DNA from: Leifsonia sp. ZF2019
GTDB lineage: Bacteria; Actinomycetota; Actinomycetes; Actinomycetales; Microbacteriaceae
Assembly (NCBI RefSeq): GCF_019924635.1
Contig: NZ_CP065037.1
Location: forward strand, 248,001-312,000
Length of the DNA stretch: 64,000 bases
Reading direction: 5' to 3'
Every line of letters begins with the position of its first letter. Positions within the stretch are counted from its first letter, which is position 1. Position numbers and translations under genes: made by a program. Below are positions 1 to 7,405 of the stretch, one piece after another. The notes under the pieces were generated by a model that was not told the DNA's origin, did no database searches, and was given only the letters and a program-made list of their open reading frames with translations.

Positions 1-62
1 GCAACGGCTCGCTCTCCGGCGCCGACTTCATGCAGCAGGTCCAGACCGCGCTCGGTCAGTAG
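1..62 (+). CDS. C-terminus of a probable sugar-binding lipoprotein (partial)
   Basis: Only the last 19 codons are inside the window, in the frame beginning at base 3 and ending with TAG at 60-62; the tail reads SGADFMQQVQTALGQ. A short tail like this cannot identify a family on its own. The call rests on position: it lies directly upstream of two CUT1-type sugar permeases on the same strand, where the solute-binding protein normally sits, and a strong stem-loop follows, as after the other three binding-protein genes in this window. Confidence 0.55.
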   Translation, partial: NGSLSGADFMQQVQTALGQ

Positions 63-69
63 CCCGCTC

Positions 70-107
70 GGCGGGATGCGGCGGAACACCGTCCGCCGCA
101 TCCCGCC
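70..107 (+). other. Stem-loop between binding-protein and permease genes
   Basis: The arms at 70-85 and 92-107 (GGCGGGATGCGGCGGA and its exact complement) form a perfect 16-bp stem with a 6-nt loop. There is no T-run after it, so it is unlikely to be a full terminator. Such stem-loops after binding-protein genes can protect the upstream mRNA and reduce read-through, so that more binding protein than permease is made. That role is inferred here. Confidence 0.75.
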
Positions 108-128
108 CTACGAGAAAGCACCCGCACC

Positions 129-1013
129 ATGAACTCCGTGCTCGGCAGCAGACGCACCGCCCTCCTCCTGGTCGGCCCCGCGCTCCTCGTCTACACCGCG
201 ATCACGCTCGTCCCGATCGTGTGGTCGTTCGGCTACACCTTCTTCTCCGGCGGCCTCATCCAGGGCTTCACCTTCGCCGGCCTCAAGAACTTCCAGACCT
301 TCTTCACCGACCCGAACGCGTGGAACGCGCTGCTGTTCACGGCGAAGTACGCGATCATCGTGACCATCGGCCAGGTCGTCATCGGCTACCTGCTGGCGCT
401 GATGTACGTGTTCTTCCTGCGCCGCGCCTCCAGCTTCGTCCGCACCGTCGTGTTCTTCCCGGTCGTGCTCCCGACCGTCGCGGTGTCGCTGCTCTTCCAG
501 CGCATGTTCCAGCTGACCCCGCAGCCCGGCCCGGCCAACGCACTGATCCAGGCCTTCGGCGGCACCGGCACCGACTTTCTCGGGCACGCCGACAGCGCGT
601 TCTGGGTGCTGATCATCATGGACATCTGGCGCTCGATGGGCTTCTACGCCGTGCTGCTCTTCGCCGGCCTGGTCGACATCCCCGACGAGATCATCGAGTC
701 GGCGCGCCTCGACGGCGCGGGCCGCTGGTCCCTCGTGCGCAACATCATCCTGCCGCTGTCGGCGCCGGTGCTGCTCTCGTCGATCATCTTCTCCATCAAC
801 GGCACGCTGAAAGTGTTCGACTCCGTCGTCGCCCTGACGAACGGAGGCCCGGGCAGCGCGACCACGCCGCTGACCCTGTACATGTTCCAGACCTCGTTCA
901 CGTACGGCGACTACGGCTACGGCTCCACCATCGCGTTGATGCTGACCATCCTGTGCCTCATCGTGACCGTCTTCATCTTCCGCGGCTCCCGGCGCGACCT
1001 GACGAAGGGCTGA
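129..1013 (+). CDS. Sugar ABC transporter permease (MalF/UgpA type)
   Basis: This 294-residue inner-membrane permease belongs to the CUT1 carbohydrate ABC importers (BPD_transp_1 family). It has about six hydrophobic segments, starting with one at residues 12-36. The cytoplasmic EAA loop near residues 185-205 (ESARLDGAGRW) docks the ATPase. A hydrophobic stretch and a basic tail close the protein. The ATG at 129 follows the stem-loop at 70-107, and the next permease begins 3 bases after the stop, so the two are one unit. No ATPase gene is adjacent. The substrate cannot be read from the sequence, as the binding protein lies outside the window. Confidence 0.93.
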   Translation: MNSVLGSRRTALLLVGPALLVYTAITLVPIVWSFGYTFFSGGLIQGFTFAGLKNFQTFFTDPNAWNALLFTAKYAIIVTIGQVVIGYLLALMYVFFLRRASSFVRTVVFFPVVLPTVAVSLLFQRMFQLTPQPGPANALIQAFGGTGTDFLGHADSAFWVLIIMDIWRSMGFYAVLLFAGLVDIPDEIIESARLDGAGRWSLVRNIILPLSAPVLLSSIIFSINGTLKVFDSVVALTNGGPGSATTPLTLYMFQTSFTYGDYGYGSTIALMLTILCLIVTVFIFRGSRRDLTKG

Positions 1014-1016
1014 CCC

Positions 1017-1919
1017 ATGACCGCCGTCACCGACCTCGACCACGGCGTCGCGCTGAAGCGCGGGCCCGCAGGAGCCCCCGGCCGTTCGGGCCGCCGCTTC
1101 CTCGGCCGCCTGCCGATGAACATCCTCATCGGCCTGCTGCTGATCGTGGAGATCTACCCGCTGGTGTGGATCCTCCTCGGTTCGTTCAAGACGCAGGACG
1201 AGTTCCTCAACGACCCCTTCTGGACGCTGCCCAGCTCGTGGGACCTGAGCAACTACGTCAGCGCGTTCACGACGGGCAACCTGGGCCAGTACATCCTGAA
1301 CAGCGTCCTCACCGTGTTCCCGGCGCTGTTCCTCATGCTGGCGCTCGGCGTCGCCGCCGCGTTCGCCCTCGAGATCCTGGTGTGGAAGGGGCGGGGCACC
1401 ATCCTGCTGCTGTTCCTGGCCGGGATCATGGTGCCCGGGCAGATGGTGCTGCTGCCGTTGTTCTCCATCTACTTCAACCTGCAGCTGACCGGGACGCTCT
1501 GGCCGCTCATCATCACGTACACCGCGTCGGGTCTGCCGCTGACCGTGTTCATGGTGGCGACCTACTTCCGGGCGGTGCCGCGCGAACTGTTCGAGGCGGC
1601 CACTCTCGACGGTGCCGGAATGCTCCGGCAGTTCTGGTCCATCGGCGTGCCGATCGTGCGCAACGCGATCTTCACCGTCGGCCTCGTGCAGTTCTTCTTC
1701 CTCTGGAACGACCTGCTCATCGCGCTGACCTTCACCAACAGCGAGAGCCTGCGCACCATCCAGGTGGGCCTGCTCAACTTCACGGGGCAGTACGGGGCCA
1801 TCCAGTACGGGCCGCTGTTCGCCGCGATCTGCGTCAGCATCTTCGGCACCCTGCTGCTGTACCTCTTCCTCAACCAGCGCGTGATGAAGGGCCTCGCGGC
1901 GGGCTCGGTCAAAGGCTGA
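1017..1919 (+). CDS. Sugar ABC transporter permease (MalG/UgpE type)
   Basis: This is the second half of the CUT1 permease pair, 300 residues. It opens with a basic cytoplasmic N-terminus, followed by a membrane segment near residues 37-55 (ILIGLLLIVEIYPLVW) and about five more. The EAA loop (LFEAATLDGAGM, about residues 187-198) is the ATPase contact. The tail VMKGLAAGSVKG is typical of MalG-like permeases. It follows the first permease with a 3-base gap and ends the operon. The next gene is on the opposite strand, and the gap between them holds TCCGGA-rich inverted repeats. Confidence 0.93.
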   Translation: MTAVTDLDHGVALKRGPAGAPGRSGRRFLGRLPMNILIGLLLIVEIYPLVWILLGSFKTQDEFLNDPFWTLPSSWDLSNYVSAFTTGNLGQYILNSVLTVFPALFLMLALGVAAAFALEILVWKGRGTILLLFLAGIMVPGQMVLLPLFSIYFNLQLTGTLWPLIITYTASGLPLTVFMVATYFRAVPRELFEAATLDGAGMLRQFWSIGVPIVRNAIFTVGLVQFFFLWNDLLIALTFTNSESLRTIQVGLLNFTGQYGAIQYGPLFAAICVSIFGTLLLYLFLNQRVMKGLAAGSVKG

Positions 1920-1956
1920 GGGGCGCCCACCGACGAGTCGACGTGCCGCGGCAGCA

Positions 1957-2158
1957 ATTCCGGAGACGAGCCCTACTGAGTACCGAATCTCCGGAGCTGC
2001 GGAGGAATTTACGGCGCGTCGGCGCGGAAGTCCGGAGTTCCGGAGTCTCGTCGGGTGCAGGCGGCGGCGCTGGGCAACGACGGAGTTCTCTGCCGCCACT
2101 CCGCTCAGTTCTCCGTCGGAACGGAGGATCGGGCAGCTTCGGCCTCCTTCTCCGGAAT
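1957..2158. repeat. TCCGGA-rich compound inverted repeat between convergent genes
   Basis: The 269-base gap between convergent genes has no convincing gene. ATTCCGGAGA at 1957-1966 is mirrored by TCTCCGGAAT at 2149-2158. Inside lie TCTCCGGAGC (1988-1997), a doubled TCCGGAGT block (2031-2046) and an inverted pair CGACGGAG/CTCCGTCG (2078-2085 and 2111-2118). A related pair occurs at 43272-43359, also between convergent genes. The layout suggests a bidirectional terminator or a decayed repeat element; neither role is shown. Confidence 0.55.
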
Positions 2159-2188
2159 AGGTCGGGGGGCCGGGCGGGGCTCGGCGGG

Positions 2189-3496
2189 TCAGGAGGTGCG
2201 CGTGGCGGTGGCCTCGGTGTCCGCGAGCTCCTCGCGGAGCTGCTCGCGGGGGTTGAGCACGACGCGGGGGCGCACGCCGGTGAAGCGCACGCGGAGGCCG
2301 CGATACCTGACGAGGTAGAAGACGCCGACGAGGGCGGCGGCGAATCCGCTCGCCGCGCCGACGCCCATCGCCCATCGTGGGCCGAACGTGTCGGCGACCC
2401 AGCCGACGATCGGCGCGCCCACCGGCGTCCCGCCCATGAAGATCGCCATGTAGATGGCCATCACCCGGCCGCGCAGCACGGGATCCGTGGTCATCTGCAC
2501 CGTGCCGTTCGCGGTCGTCATGAGGGTCTGCGACGAGACGCCCACGAGGATGAGCGCGATCGCGAAGAGCCAGTAGGTCGGCATGACGGCGGCGAGGGCG
2601 CATCCCGCACCGAACAGGGCCGCACCGGCGAAGAGCAGGGCGACGCGCGGGCGCTCGCGCCGCGCCGAGAGCAGAGCGCCGACGACCGAGCCGATCGCCA
2701 TGACCGACGACAGGATGCCGTACTCGCCCGCCCCCTGGTGGAACACCGTCACGGACATGGTCGAGATGAAGATCGGGAAGTTGAGGCCGAACGTGCCGAT
2801 GAGGAAGACCATCACCAGGATCACGAGGATGTCCGGGCGGTTGCGCACGTAGCGGAAGCCGTCGACGAGGCCGCCGCGCGTCCGCTTGGCCCGCTCCGTG
2901 CGGTAGAGCTGCTCGCGACGCAGGGTCATCAGCGAGAGGAGGACGGCGCCGAAGGTCGCGGCGTTGATGAGGAACACCCATCCCGCCCCCACTGCGGCCG
3001 TCAGCAGACCGGCGACGGCGGGACCGAGGAGCCGCGCCGCGTTGAACGACGCCGAGTTGAGGGCGACCGCGTTGGAGAGGTTGGGGCCCGCGACGAGCTC
3101 GGAGACGAAGGTCTGCCGGGCGGGCGCGTCGAACGCCGCGACCACGCCGAGCAGCAGTGCGAACACGTACACGTGCCACAGCTCCACCACGCCGGTGACG
3201 GTCAGCAGGCCGAGACCGAGGCCGAGCACTCCCATCGCGCCCTGCGTCGCCATGAGGAGCTTGCGCCGGTCGAGGTGGTCGGCCGCCCACCCCGTGATGG
3301 GGAGGAGGAGGAGCTGCGGGCCGAACTGCAGCGCCATCACGAACCCGACGGCGGCGGCGTTGTTGTGGGTGAGCTGGGTGAGGACGATCCAGTCCTGCGC
3401 CGTGCGCTGCATCCACGTGCCGACATTGGAGACCAGCGCGCCGGCGGCCCAGATGCGGTAGTTGACGCCGGCCAAGGAGCGGAACATGGCGCTCAC
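2189..3496 (-). CDS. MFS transporter (EntS-like, MFS_3 type)
   Basis: This 435-residue membrane protein has about 12 hydrophobic segments and the layout of MFS_3 exporters. The N-terminal FRSLAGVNYRIWAAG leads into TM1, and a basic loop between TM2 and TM3 (WAADHLDRRKLL) is the MFS motif A. Relatives export siderophores, macrolides or other small molecules; the substrate here is unknown. The start is GTG at 3496, overlapping the stop of the MarR gene (GTGA), so the two are translationally coupled. An internal ATG four codons in is an alternative start. The coupling suggests that the regulator senses a compound the pump expels. Confidence 0.9.
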   Translation of the reverse strand: MSAMFRSLAGVNYRIWAAGALVSNVGTWMQRTAQDWIVLTQLTHNNAAAVGFVMALQFGPQLLLLPITGWAADHLDRRKLLMATQGAMGVLGLGLGLLTVTGVVELWHVYVFALLLGVVAAFDAPARQTFVSELVAGPNLSNAVALNSASFNAARLLGPAVAGLLTAAVGAGWVFLINAATFGAVLLSLMTLRREQLYRTERAKRTRGGLVDGFRYVRNRPDILVILVMVFLIGTFGLNFPIFISTMSVTVFHQGAGEYGILSSVMAIGSVVGALLSARRERPRVALLFAGAALFGAGCALAAVMPTYWLFAIALILVGVSSQTLMTTANGTVQMTTDPVLRGRVMAIYMAIFMGGTPVGAPIVGWVADTFGPRWAMGVGAASGFAAALVGVFYLVRYRGLRVRFTGVRPRVVLNPREQLREELADTEATATRTS

Positions 3497-3924
3497 GAGT
3501 CGGCGACCTCGCGCATGATCGCGGCGGCCTCCACCAGCACGGCGCGCTGCTCGGCGGTGAGGCCGCGGAGGCGCTGGTGCAGCCAGGCGTCGCGCCGGCG
3601 GCGCGTCTCGGCGACGAGCCCGCGCCCGGCCTCGGTCGGGACGACAACGACCTTGCGTCCGTCCTCGGCGTCGGCCGTGCGCGCGACGTAGCCCGCCTGC
3701 TCCAGGTGGTTGACGATGCGGTTCATCGAGGGCGGCTTGACGCGCTCGTGCTCGCTGAGCCTGCCGATCGTCCCGGAGCCCTCGCGCACGAGGAAGGCGA
3801 GCGTGGAGGTCTGGGAGTCGCTGAGCTCGTCGTCCTCCTTCTCGGCGCGCAGCCGACGTGAGAGACGCGCGACCGCGATGCGCAGTGCGCTGCTGAGGTC
3901 GTGCGTCGTGATGCGGGAAGCCAC
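3493..3924 (-). CDS. MarR-family transcriptional regulator
   Basis: The protein has 143 residues, the usual MarR size. The winged-helix core covers about residues 35-105, with recognition helix and wing in GTIGRLSEHERVKPPSMNR followed by AEDGRKVVVVPTEAG. MarR proteins are dimeric repressors that usually bind palindromes at their own promoter and release when bound to small aromatic or toxic ligands. The GTG start at 3924 has no clear ribosome-binding site; a TAGGCT box ends 8 nt upstream, so the mRNA may be leaderless. A palindrome overlapping that box is the probable operator. The gene is coupled to the downstream MFS pump. Confidence 0.92.
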   Translation of the reverse strand: MASRITTHDLSSALRIAVARLSRRLRAEKEDDELSDSQTSTLAFLVREGSGTIGRLSEHERVKPPSMNRIVNHLEQAGYVARTADAEDGRKVVVVPTEAGRGLVAETRRRRDAWLHQRLRGLTAEQRAVLVEAAAIMREVADS

Positions 3925-3936
3925 AAATACTTAGCC

Positions 3937-3955
3937 TAGCAATTTAGACTTGCTA
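3937..3955. promoter_or_regulatory. Probable MarR operator
   Basis: TAGCAA (3937-3942) and TTGCTA (3950-3955) form an inverted repeat with a 7-nt spacer. It lies just upstream of the MarR gene and overlaps its putative -10 box TAGGCT (minus strand, 3933-3938). Size and AT-richness in a GC-rich setting fit MarR operators. Autoregulation is inferred. Confidence 0.6.
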
Positions 3956-3976
3956 AACAAAATGCCTCGCTGCGCC

Positions 3977-4031
3977 GAGGTTCACGTGGTTGCGGCCATC
4001 CGGCTCGAATGGGCGCAACCACGTGAACCTC
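3977..4031. repeat. Long perfect inverted repeat, family copy A
   Basis: The arms GAGGTTCACGTGGTTGCG (3977-3994) and its exact complement (4014-4031) flank a 19-nt loop. A near-identical element (17 of 18 arm positions, same loop length) lies at 47938-47992. It sits between divergent genes, so a simple terminator role is unlikely at this copy. See the related hairpins at 18098 and 22668. Confidence 0.85.
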
Positions 4032-4071
4032 AGTCGTCTGCCGGCGTCTATTTGTGGGTCAGAATGATCCC

Positions 4072-4926
4072 GTGCAGCACACCTTCACCGACGACGACGG
4101 CATCCGCATCCACTACGACGCGTATCCGGCCGTCGGTCCGGCGCGGGCCGCCGTGCAGATCGCCCACGGTGTCGGGGAGCATGCGGCCCGTTACCGGCCG
4201 CTCGCAGAGCGGCTGGCCGCCGCCGGATACGCGGTCTACGCCGACGACCATCTCGGCCACGGGCGCACGGGCATGGAGCAGTGGGGCGGCGACGCGACGA
4301 AACTCGGAAGGCTCGGTCCCGGGGGCCTCCGCGCGGCGATCCGGGACGTGCGCGCCTTCAGTCATCTCGTCCGGGCCGAGAACCCGGCTGTGCCGCTGGT
4401 CTACCTCGGACACAGCTGGGGCTCGCTGATGGGCCAGATCATCCTGAACCGGCACAGCGACGAGTACGACGCCGCCGTGCTCTCGGGCACGGCGTACCGG
4501 ATGGTCGGGTCGATGAACAGCGGCGACCTCAACAAGCGGCACGCCCACCTGGGCACCACCGGGGCGGAATGGCTGAGCCGCGACCCGCGGGTCGCCGAGG
4601 AGTTCGTGGACGACCCGCTCACCACCCTGACTCCGCTGCAGAAGCTGTTCGGGCTGACGGACGCCGCGCGGATGCTGGGGCGCCCGGCGCGCGGGCTGGC
4701 CCGCGACCTCCCGCTGCTCATCCAGGTGGGGAGCGACGACCCGCTCGGCGGGGAGGCCTCCGCCCGCCGCCTCGAGCGGGCGTACCGCACGCGGTCCGGG
4801 CTCAGCGACGTCACCACGATCGTCTACCCCGGCGCCCGCCACGAGATCTACAACGAGACCAACCGCGACGAGGTCGTCGCCGACCTCCTCGCCTGGCTCG
4901 ACCCCCGCCTTCCCGCGCGCGCCTGA
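4072..4926 (+). CDS. Alpha/beta hydrolase (monoacylglycerol lipase-like, S33 type)
   Basis: This 284-residue cytoplasmic hydrolase has the alpha/beta fold of the Hydrolase_4 / serine aminopeptidase S33 group. The oxyanion region is AHGVGEHAARY, and the motif YADDHLGHGRT is typical of monoglyceride lipases. The nucleophile elbow is GHSWGS (Ser near residue 125), the acid is the Asp in VGSDDPLGG, and the base is His in YPGARHEIYNE. Members cleave monoacylglycerols or related esters; the true substrate is not known. The GTG at 4072 was chosen because a CAGAAT box ends 6 nt upstream (leaderless pattern); a GTG at 4054 would add six residues. Confidence 0.88.
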   Translation: MQHTFTDDDGIRIHYDAYPAVGPARAAVQIAHGVGEHAARYRPLAERLAAAGYAVYADDHLGHGRTGMEQWGGDATKLGRLGPGGLRAAIRDVRAFSHLVRAENPAVPLVYLGHSWGSLMGQIILNRHSDEYDAAVLSGTAYRMVGSMNSGDLNKRHAHLGTTGAEWLSRDPRVAEEFVDDPLTTLTPLQKLFGLTDAARMLGRPARGLARDLPLLIQVGSDDPLGGEASARRLERAYRTRSGLSDVTTIVYPGARHEIYNETNRDEVVADLLAWLDPRLPARA

Positions 4927-4966
4927 CCGGCACCTCGCGCTCGGACGGCCTCCGGCTCGTCGTGGT

Positions 4967-5422
4967 TCATCGGGACGCGCGGGCGCGGTGGTATGCGTCG
5001 AGGATCGGCGGCAGACCGGTCGTGAGCATCTTCTTCCGCACGCTGCCCAGCAGGCGCGCCATCGCGAACCCGCCGATGCCCGTGAAGCCCGAATGGCTCC
5101 AGGTGAATCGTGTCCCGCCCGGTGTCTCCTCGAGGAGGTAGCGCACGTCGGTGACCGCATCGCTACCCTCGTCGCCCCGCCAGGTGTAGTGCATCGCGTG
5201 TGGCGCGTCGACGCTGACGATCTCGCAGTAGACGGTCCCCGCCCACCCGATGGTCGGCTTCCCGACGAACCGGAATCGGGTGCCCGGCTCCGGCACGAAG
5301 CCCTCGGGCCGTCCGCCCTGCCCGGTGGTGGTCCACTGGGCGACCTGCGCCGGATCGGTCAGCACTGCCCACACCTCCTCGATCGGATACGCGTACTCGC
5401 GGACGATCTCGTATTCGGCCAT
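4967..5422 (-). CDS. SRPBCC (START-like) family protein
   Basis: This small cytoplasmic protein of about 151 residues has the polyketide cyclase / AHSA1-like helix-grip fold. It starts MAEYEIVREYAYPIEEVWAV and contains WTTTGQGG, then TRFRFVGKPTIGW, and an amphipathic C-terminal helix. The family forms a hydrophobic pocket for lipids or other ligands; no catalytic activity can be claimed. The ATG at 5422 was chosen over an ATG nine codons upstream because GTGAGG lies just ahead of it as a ribosome-binding site and the upstream start would fall inside operator DNA. It faces the TetR gene and shares its control region, so it is a likely TetR target. Confidence 0.82.
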   Translation of the reverse strand: MAEYEIVREYAYPIEEVWAVLTDPAQVAQWTTTGQGGRPEGFVPEPGTRFRFVGKPTIGWAGTVYCEIVSVDAPHAMHYTWRGDEGSDAVTDVRYLLEETPGGTRFTWSHSGFTGIGGFAMARLLGSVRKKMLTTGLPPILDAYHRARASR

Positions 5423-5448
5423 CTGCCTCACCTTCTCGTTCGAGAACA

Positions 5449-5493
5449 ATCTACCTATCGGTAGGTAGATTGTCTACCTCCGGGCAGGTAGAC
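5449..5493. promoter_or_regulatory. Two tandem TetR-type operators
   Basis: TACCTATCGGTAGGTA (core of a 22-nt, 20/22-symmetric palindrome at 5449-5470) is followed 1 nt later by a second palindrome at 5472-5493 with arms GTCTACCT and AGGTAGAC. Both lie between the divergent SRPBCC and TetR genes. The second overlaps the TetR -10 box TAGACT (5489-5494). TetR binding here would control both genes. Confidence 0.8.
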
Positions 5494-5500
5494 TGTCGCG

Positions 5501-6112
5501 GTGCCAGAAGCGAAGCGCGATCCCCGGAGGCGTGGAGCCGCCACGCGCGAGCGAGCCCAGCAGGTCGCCCTCCGGCTCTTCACCGAGCAGGGCTATGAAG
5601 CGACGTCCCTGCGACAGATCGCAGACGAGCTCGGGATCAACAAGGCGTCGCTCTACTACCACTTCGATGGCAAGGAGGCGATTCTCCAGTCGGTGCTCGA
5701 CCAGCGCGGGGATGAAGCGGAGGGCCTCCTCGACTGGGCGCGCCGGCAGCCCCCGTCGCCGGGTCTGCTCCGAGAAGCGGTCTCCCGCTGGGTCGACTCG
5801 TTCACCACGGACAAGCTGCAGGGCATCCGGTTCCTCGCCGCCAATCCGAATCTGCTGTCGGGCTTCCATGGTCGTGTCGCGCCTCCGCGGGTCGGCGTCG
5901 GCCTGTCGGAGCTCGCGGAGCACCTGATCGATCTGCTCCCGACGCCGTCCGCCGCGGATTCCGTGATGCTCCGGATGGCCCTTCTCTCCATCAACGCCGC
6001 CGTCCAGGCGTCGGCCGGAACGGGCGTTCCCGACGAGGCCGTCGTCGCCGCCGCCCGCCGGACCGCGGACGTCATCACTGCCTCCCTCACCGCACCTGCC
6101 GCGACGGTGTAG
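5501..6112 (+). CDS. TetR/AcrR-family transcriptional regulator
   Basis: The protein has 203 residues. The TetR N-terminal HTH spans about residues 11-57, with recognition helix LRQIADELGINKASLYYHF. The C-terminal ligand-binding half is divergent, as usual. The GTG at 5501 is 6 nt after the box TAGACT and has no ribosome-binding site, so the mRNA is probably leaderless. Two palindromes overlap this promoter and suggest autorepression and control of the divergent SRPBCC gene. The inducer is not predictable. Confidence 0.92.
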   Translation: MPEAKRDPRRRGAATRERAQQVALRLFTEQGYEATSLRQIADELGINKASLYYHFDGKEAILQSVLDQRGDEAEGLLDWARRQPPSPGLLREAVSRWVDSFTTDKLQGIRFLAANPNLLSGFHGRVAPPRVGVGLSELAEHLIDLLPTPSAADSVMLRMALLSINAAVQASAGTGVPDEAVVAAARRTADVITASLTAPAATV

Positions 6113-6168
6113 CCGGTCCGGAGCGACGTGCTGCGGTTCCGTCGACCCGGCGGTTCTAGGGTGGTGGT

Positions 6169-7218
6169 ATGCATGGTGAGTACAAGGTCCCGGGTGGCAA
6201 GCTCGTCGTCGTCGACCTGGAGGTCGTGGATGGCCGGATCAGCGGGTTCCGCCTGGCGGGCGACTTCTTCCTGGAGCCCGACACGGCGCTGGAGGCGATC
6301 GACGCGGCGGTGAACGGCCTACCGGCCGAGTCGGACGCGAAGACCATCGCGTCGGCCGTCAAGGACGCTCTTCCCGAGGGTGCCATCCTGCTCGGCTTCT
6401 CGCCCGACGCCGTCGCCGTCGCCATCCGCCGCGCCCTGGCCAAGGCGACCAGCTGGCGCGACTATCCGTGGGAGATCGTGCACGCCAAGGCCGTCTCGCC
6501 GTTGATGCACCTGGCGCTCGACGAGGTCCTCACGACCGAGGTCGGCGACGGACGCCGCGGTCCCACGCTGCGCATCTGGGAGTGGGACGAGCCCGCCGTG
6601 GTGATCGGCAGCTTCCAGTCGGTGAAGAACGAGGTCGACCCCGAGAACGCCGAGAAGTACGGCATCCAGGTGGTGCGGCGGATCACGGGCGGCGGCGCGA
6701 TGTTCATGGAGGCCGGCTCGGTGGTCACGTACTCGATCTACGCGCCCGCCGACCTGGTGCAGGGGATGAGCTTCGCCGACAGCTACGCGTTCCTCGACGA
6801 ATGGGCGATCATCGCCCTCAAGTCGCTGGGCATCGACGCGGTGTACCAGCCGCTCAACGACATCACGAGCCCGTCCGGAAAGATCGGCGGTGCGGCGCAG
6901 AAGCGGCTCGGCTCGGGTGCGGTGCTGCACCACGTCACCATGAGCTACGACATGGACGGCCAGAAGATGACGGAGGTGCTCCGCATCGGTCGAGAGAAGA
7001 TCAGCGACAAGGGCATCACCAGCGCCGCCAAGCGCGTCGACCCGCTCCGGAGCCAGACGGGCCTCAGCCGCGCCGAGATCATCGAGCGGATGAAGCAGAC
7101 GTTCGCGGGTCTGTACGGCGCGACGGAGGGCGACATCACGGACGCGGAGTACGCGGAGGCGGAGCGCCTGGTCGAGGAGAAGTTCGGCAAGGACGAGTGG
7201 CTGTACCGGGTGCCGTAG
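6169..7218 (+). CDS. Lipoate-protein ligase A family protein with N-terminal accessory domain
   Basis: This 349-residue protein has the biotin/lipoate A/B ligase catalytic domain from about residue 100 onward. The lipoyl-AMP motif RRITGGGAMF is near residue 166, and the conserved lysine is in SPSGKIGGAAQKR. Residues 1-90 (GKLVVVDLEVVDGRISGFRLAG) resemble the small domain normally found at the C-terminus of LplA, or as a separate LplB protein, so the domain order looks permuted. It would transfer lipoate or octanoate to 2-oxoacid dehydrogenase or GcvH lysines; the exact acyl donor is uncertain. The ATG at 6169 is 6 nt after TAGGGT (leaderless pattern). A terminator follows. Confidence 0.82.
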   Translation: MHGEYKVPGGKLVVVDLEVVDGRISGFRLAGDFFLEPDTALEAIDAAVNGLPAESDAKTIASAVKDALPEGAILLGFSPDAVAVAIRRALAKATSWRDYPWEIVHAKAVSPLMHLALDEVLTTEVGDGRRGPTLRIWEWDEPAVVIGSFQSVKNEVDPENAEKYGIQVVRRITGGGAMFMEAGSVVTYSIYAPADLVQGMSFADSYAFLDEWAIIALKSLGIDAVYQPLNDITSPSGKIGGAAQKRLGSGAVLHHVTMSYDMDGQKMTEVLRIGREKISDKGITSAAKRVDPLRSQTGLSRAEIIERMKQTFAGLYGATEGDITDAEYAEAERLVEEKFGKDEWLYRVP

Positions 7219-7241
7219 GCGCGCATCCACCTGACGAAGAG

Positions 7242-7273
7242 CCCGTATGCCGCTTCCGGCATACGGGTTTTTT
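7242..7273 (+). terminator. Intrinsic terminator after the lipoate ligase-like gene
   Basis: A perfect 10-bp stem CCCGTATGCC / GGCATACGGG (7242-7251 and 7258-7267) with a 6-nt loop is followed directly by six T residues (7268-7273). It is the clearest Rho-independent terminator in the window and insulates the haem operon from upstream transcription. Confidence 0.95.
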
Positions 7274-7308
7274 CGTGCGGGCTCTTGCATTCATCCCTGA
7301 ACGTTCTG

Positions 7309-7347
7309 TTAGGTTAGCCAAGGCTTAGTTAGCTGAGCCTTACCTAA
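7309..7347 (+). promoter_or_regulatory. Tandem DtxR/IdeR iron boxes
   Basis: Two 19-nt boxes lie one base apart: TTAGGTTAGCCAAGGCTTA (7309-7327) and TTAGCTGAGCCTTACCTAA (7329-7347). Both match the actinobacterial DtxR/IdeR consensus TTAGGTTAGSCTAACCTAA at most positions. The first is strongest in its left half and the second in its right half. They stand 59 bases before the HtaA gene, so the haem operon should be repressed when iron is sufficient. Confidence 0.85.
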
Positions 7348-7405
7348 ACCTCACCGTCAGAGATCGCTGCGGATCGGCCCGTGCCGACCGTCGCTCAGGA
7401 GTGCC

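Noticed and set aside
2055..2318. Possible small gene in the 1920-2188 gap
   Set aside because: It runs into the MFS gene on the other strand, has no ribosome-binding site, and the gap consists of TCCGGA repeats.
108..3647. Very long open frames antisense to or out of frame with real genes (for example minus strand here, also plus 221-3691 and minus 7340-10861)
   Set aside because: High GC leaves few stop codons. The translations are Arg/Pro/His/Asp-rich with no domain sense and lie opposite well-recognised genes.
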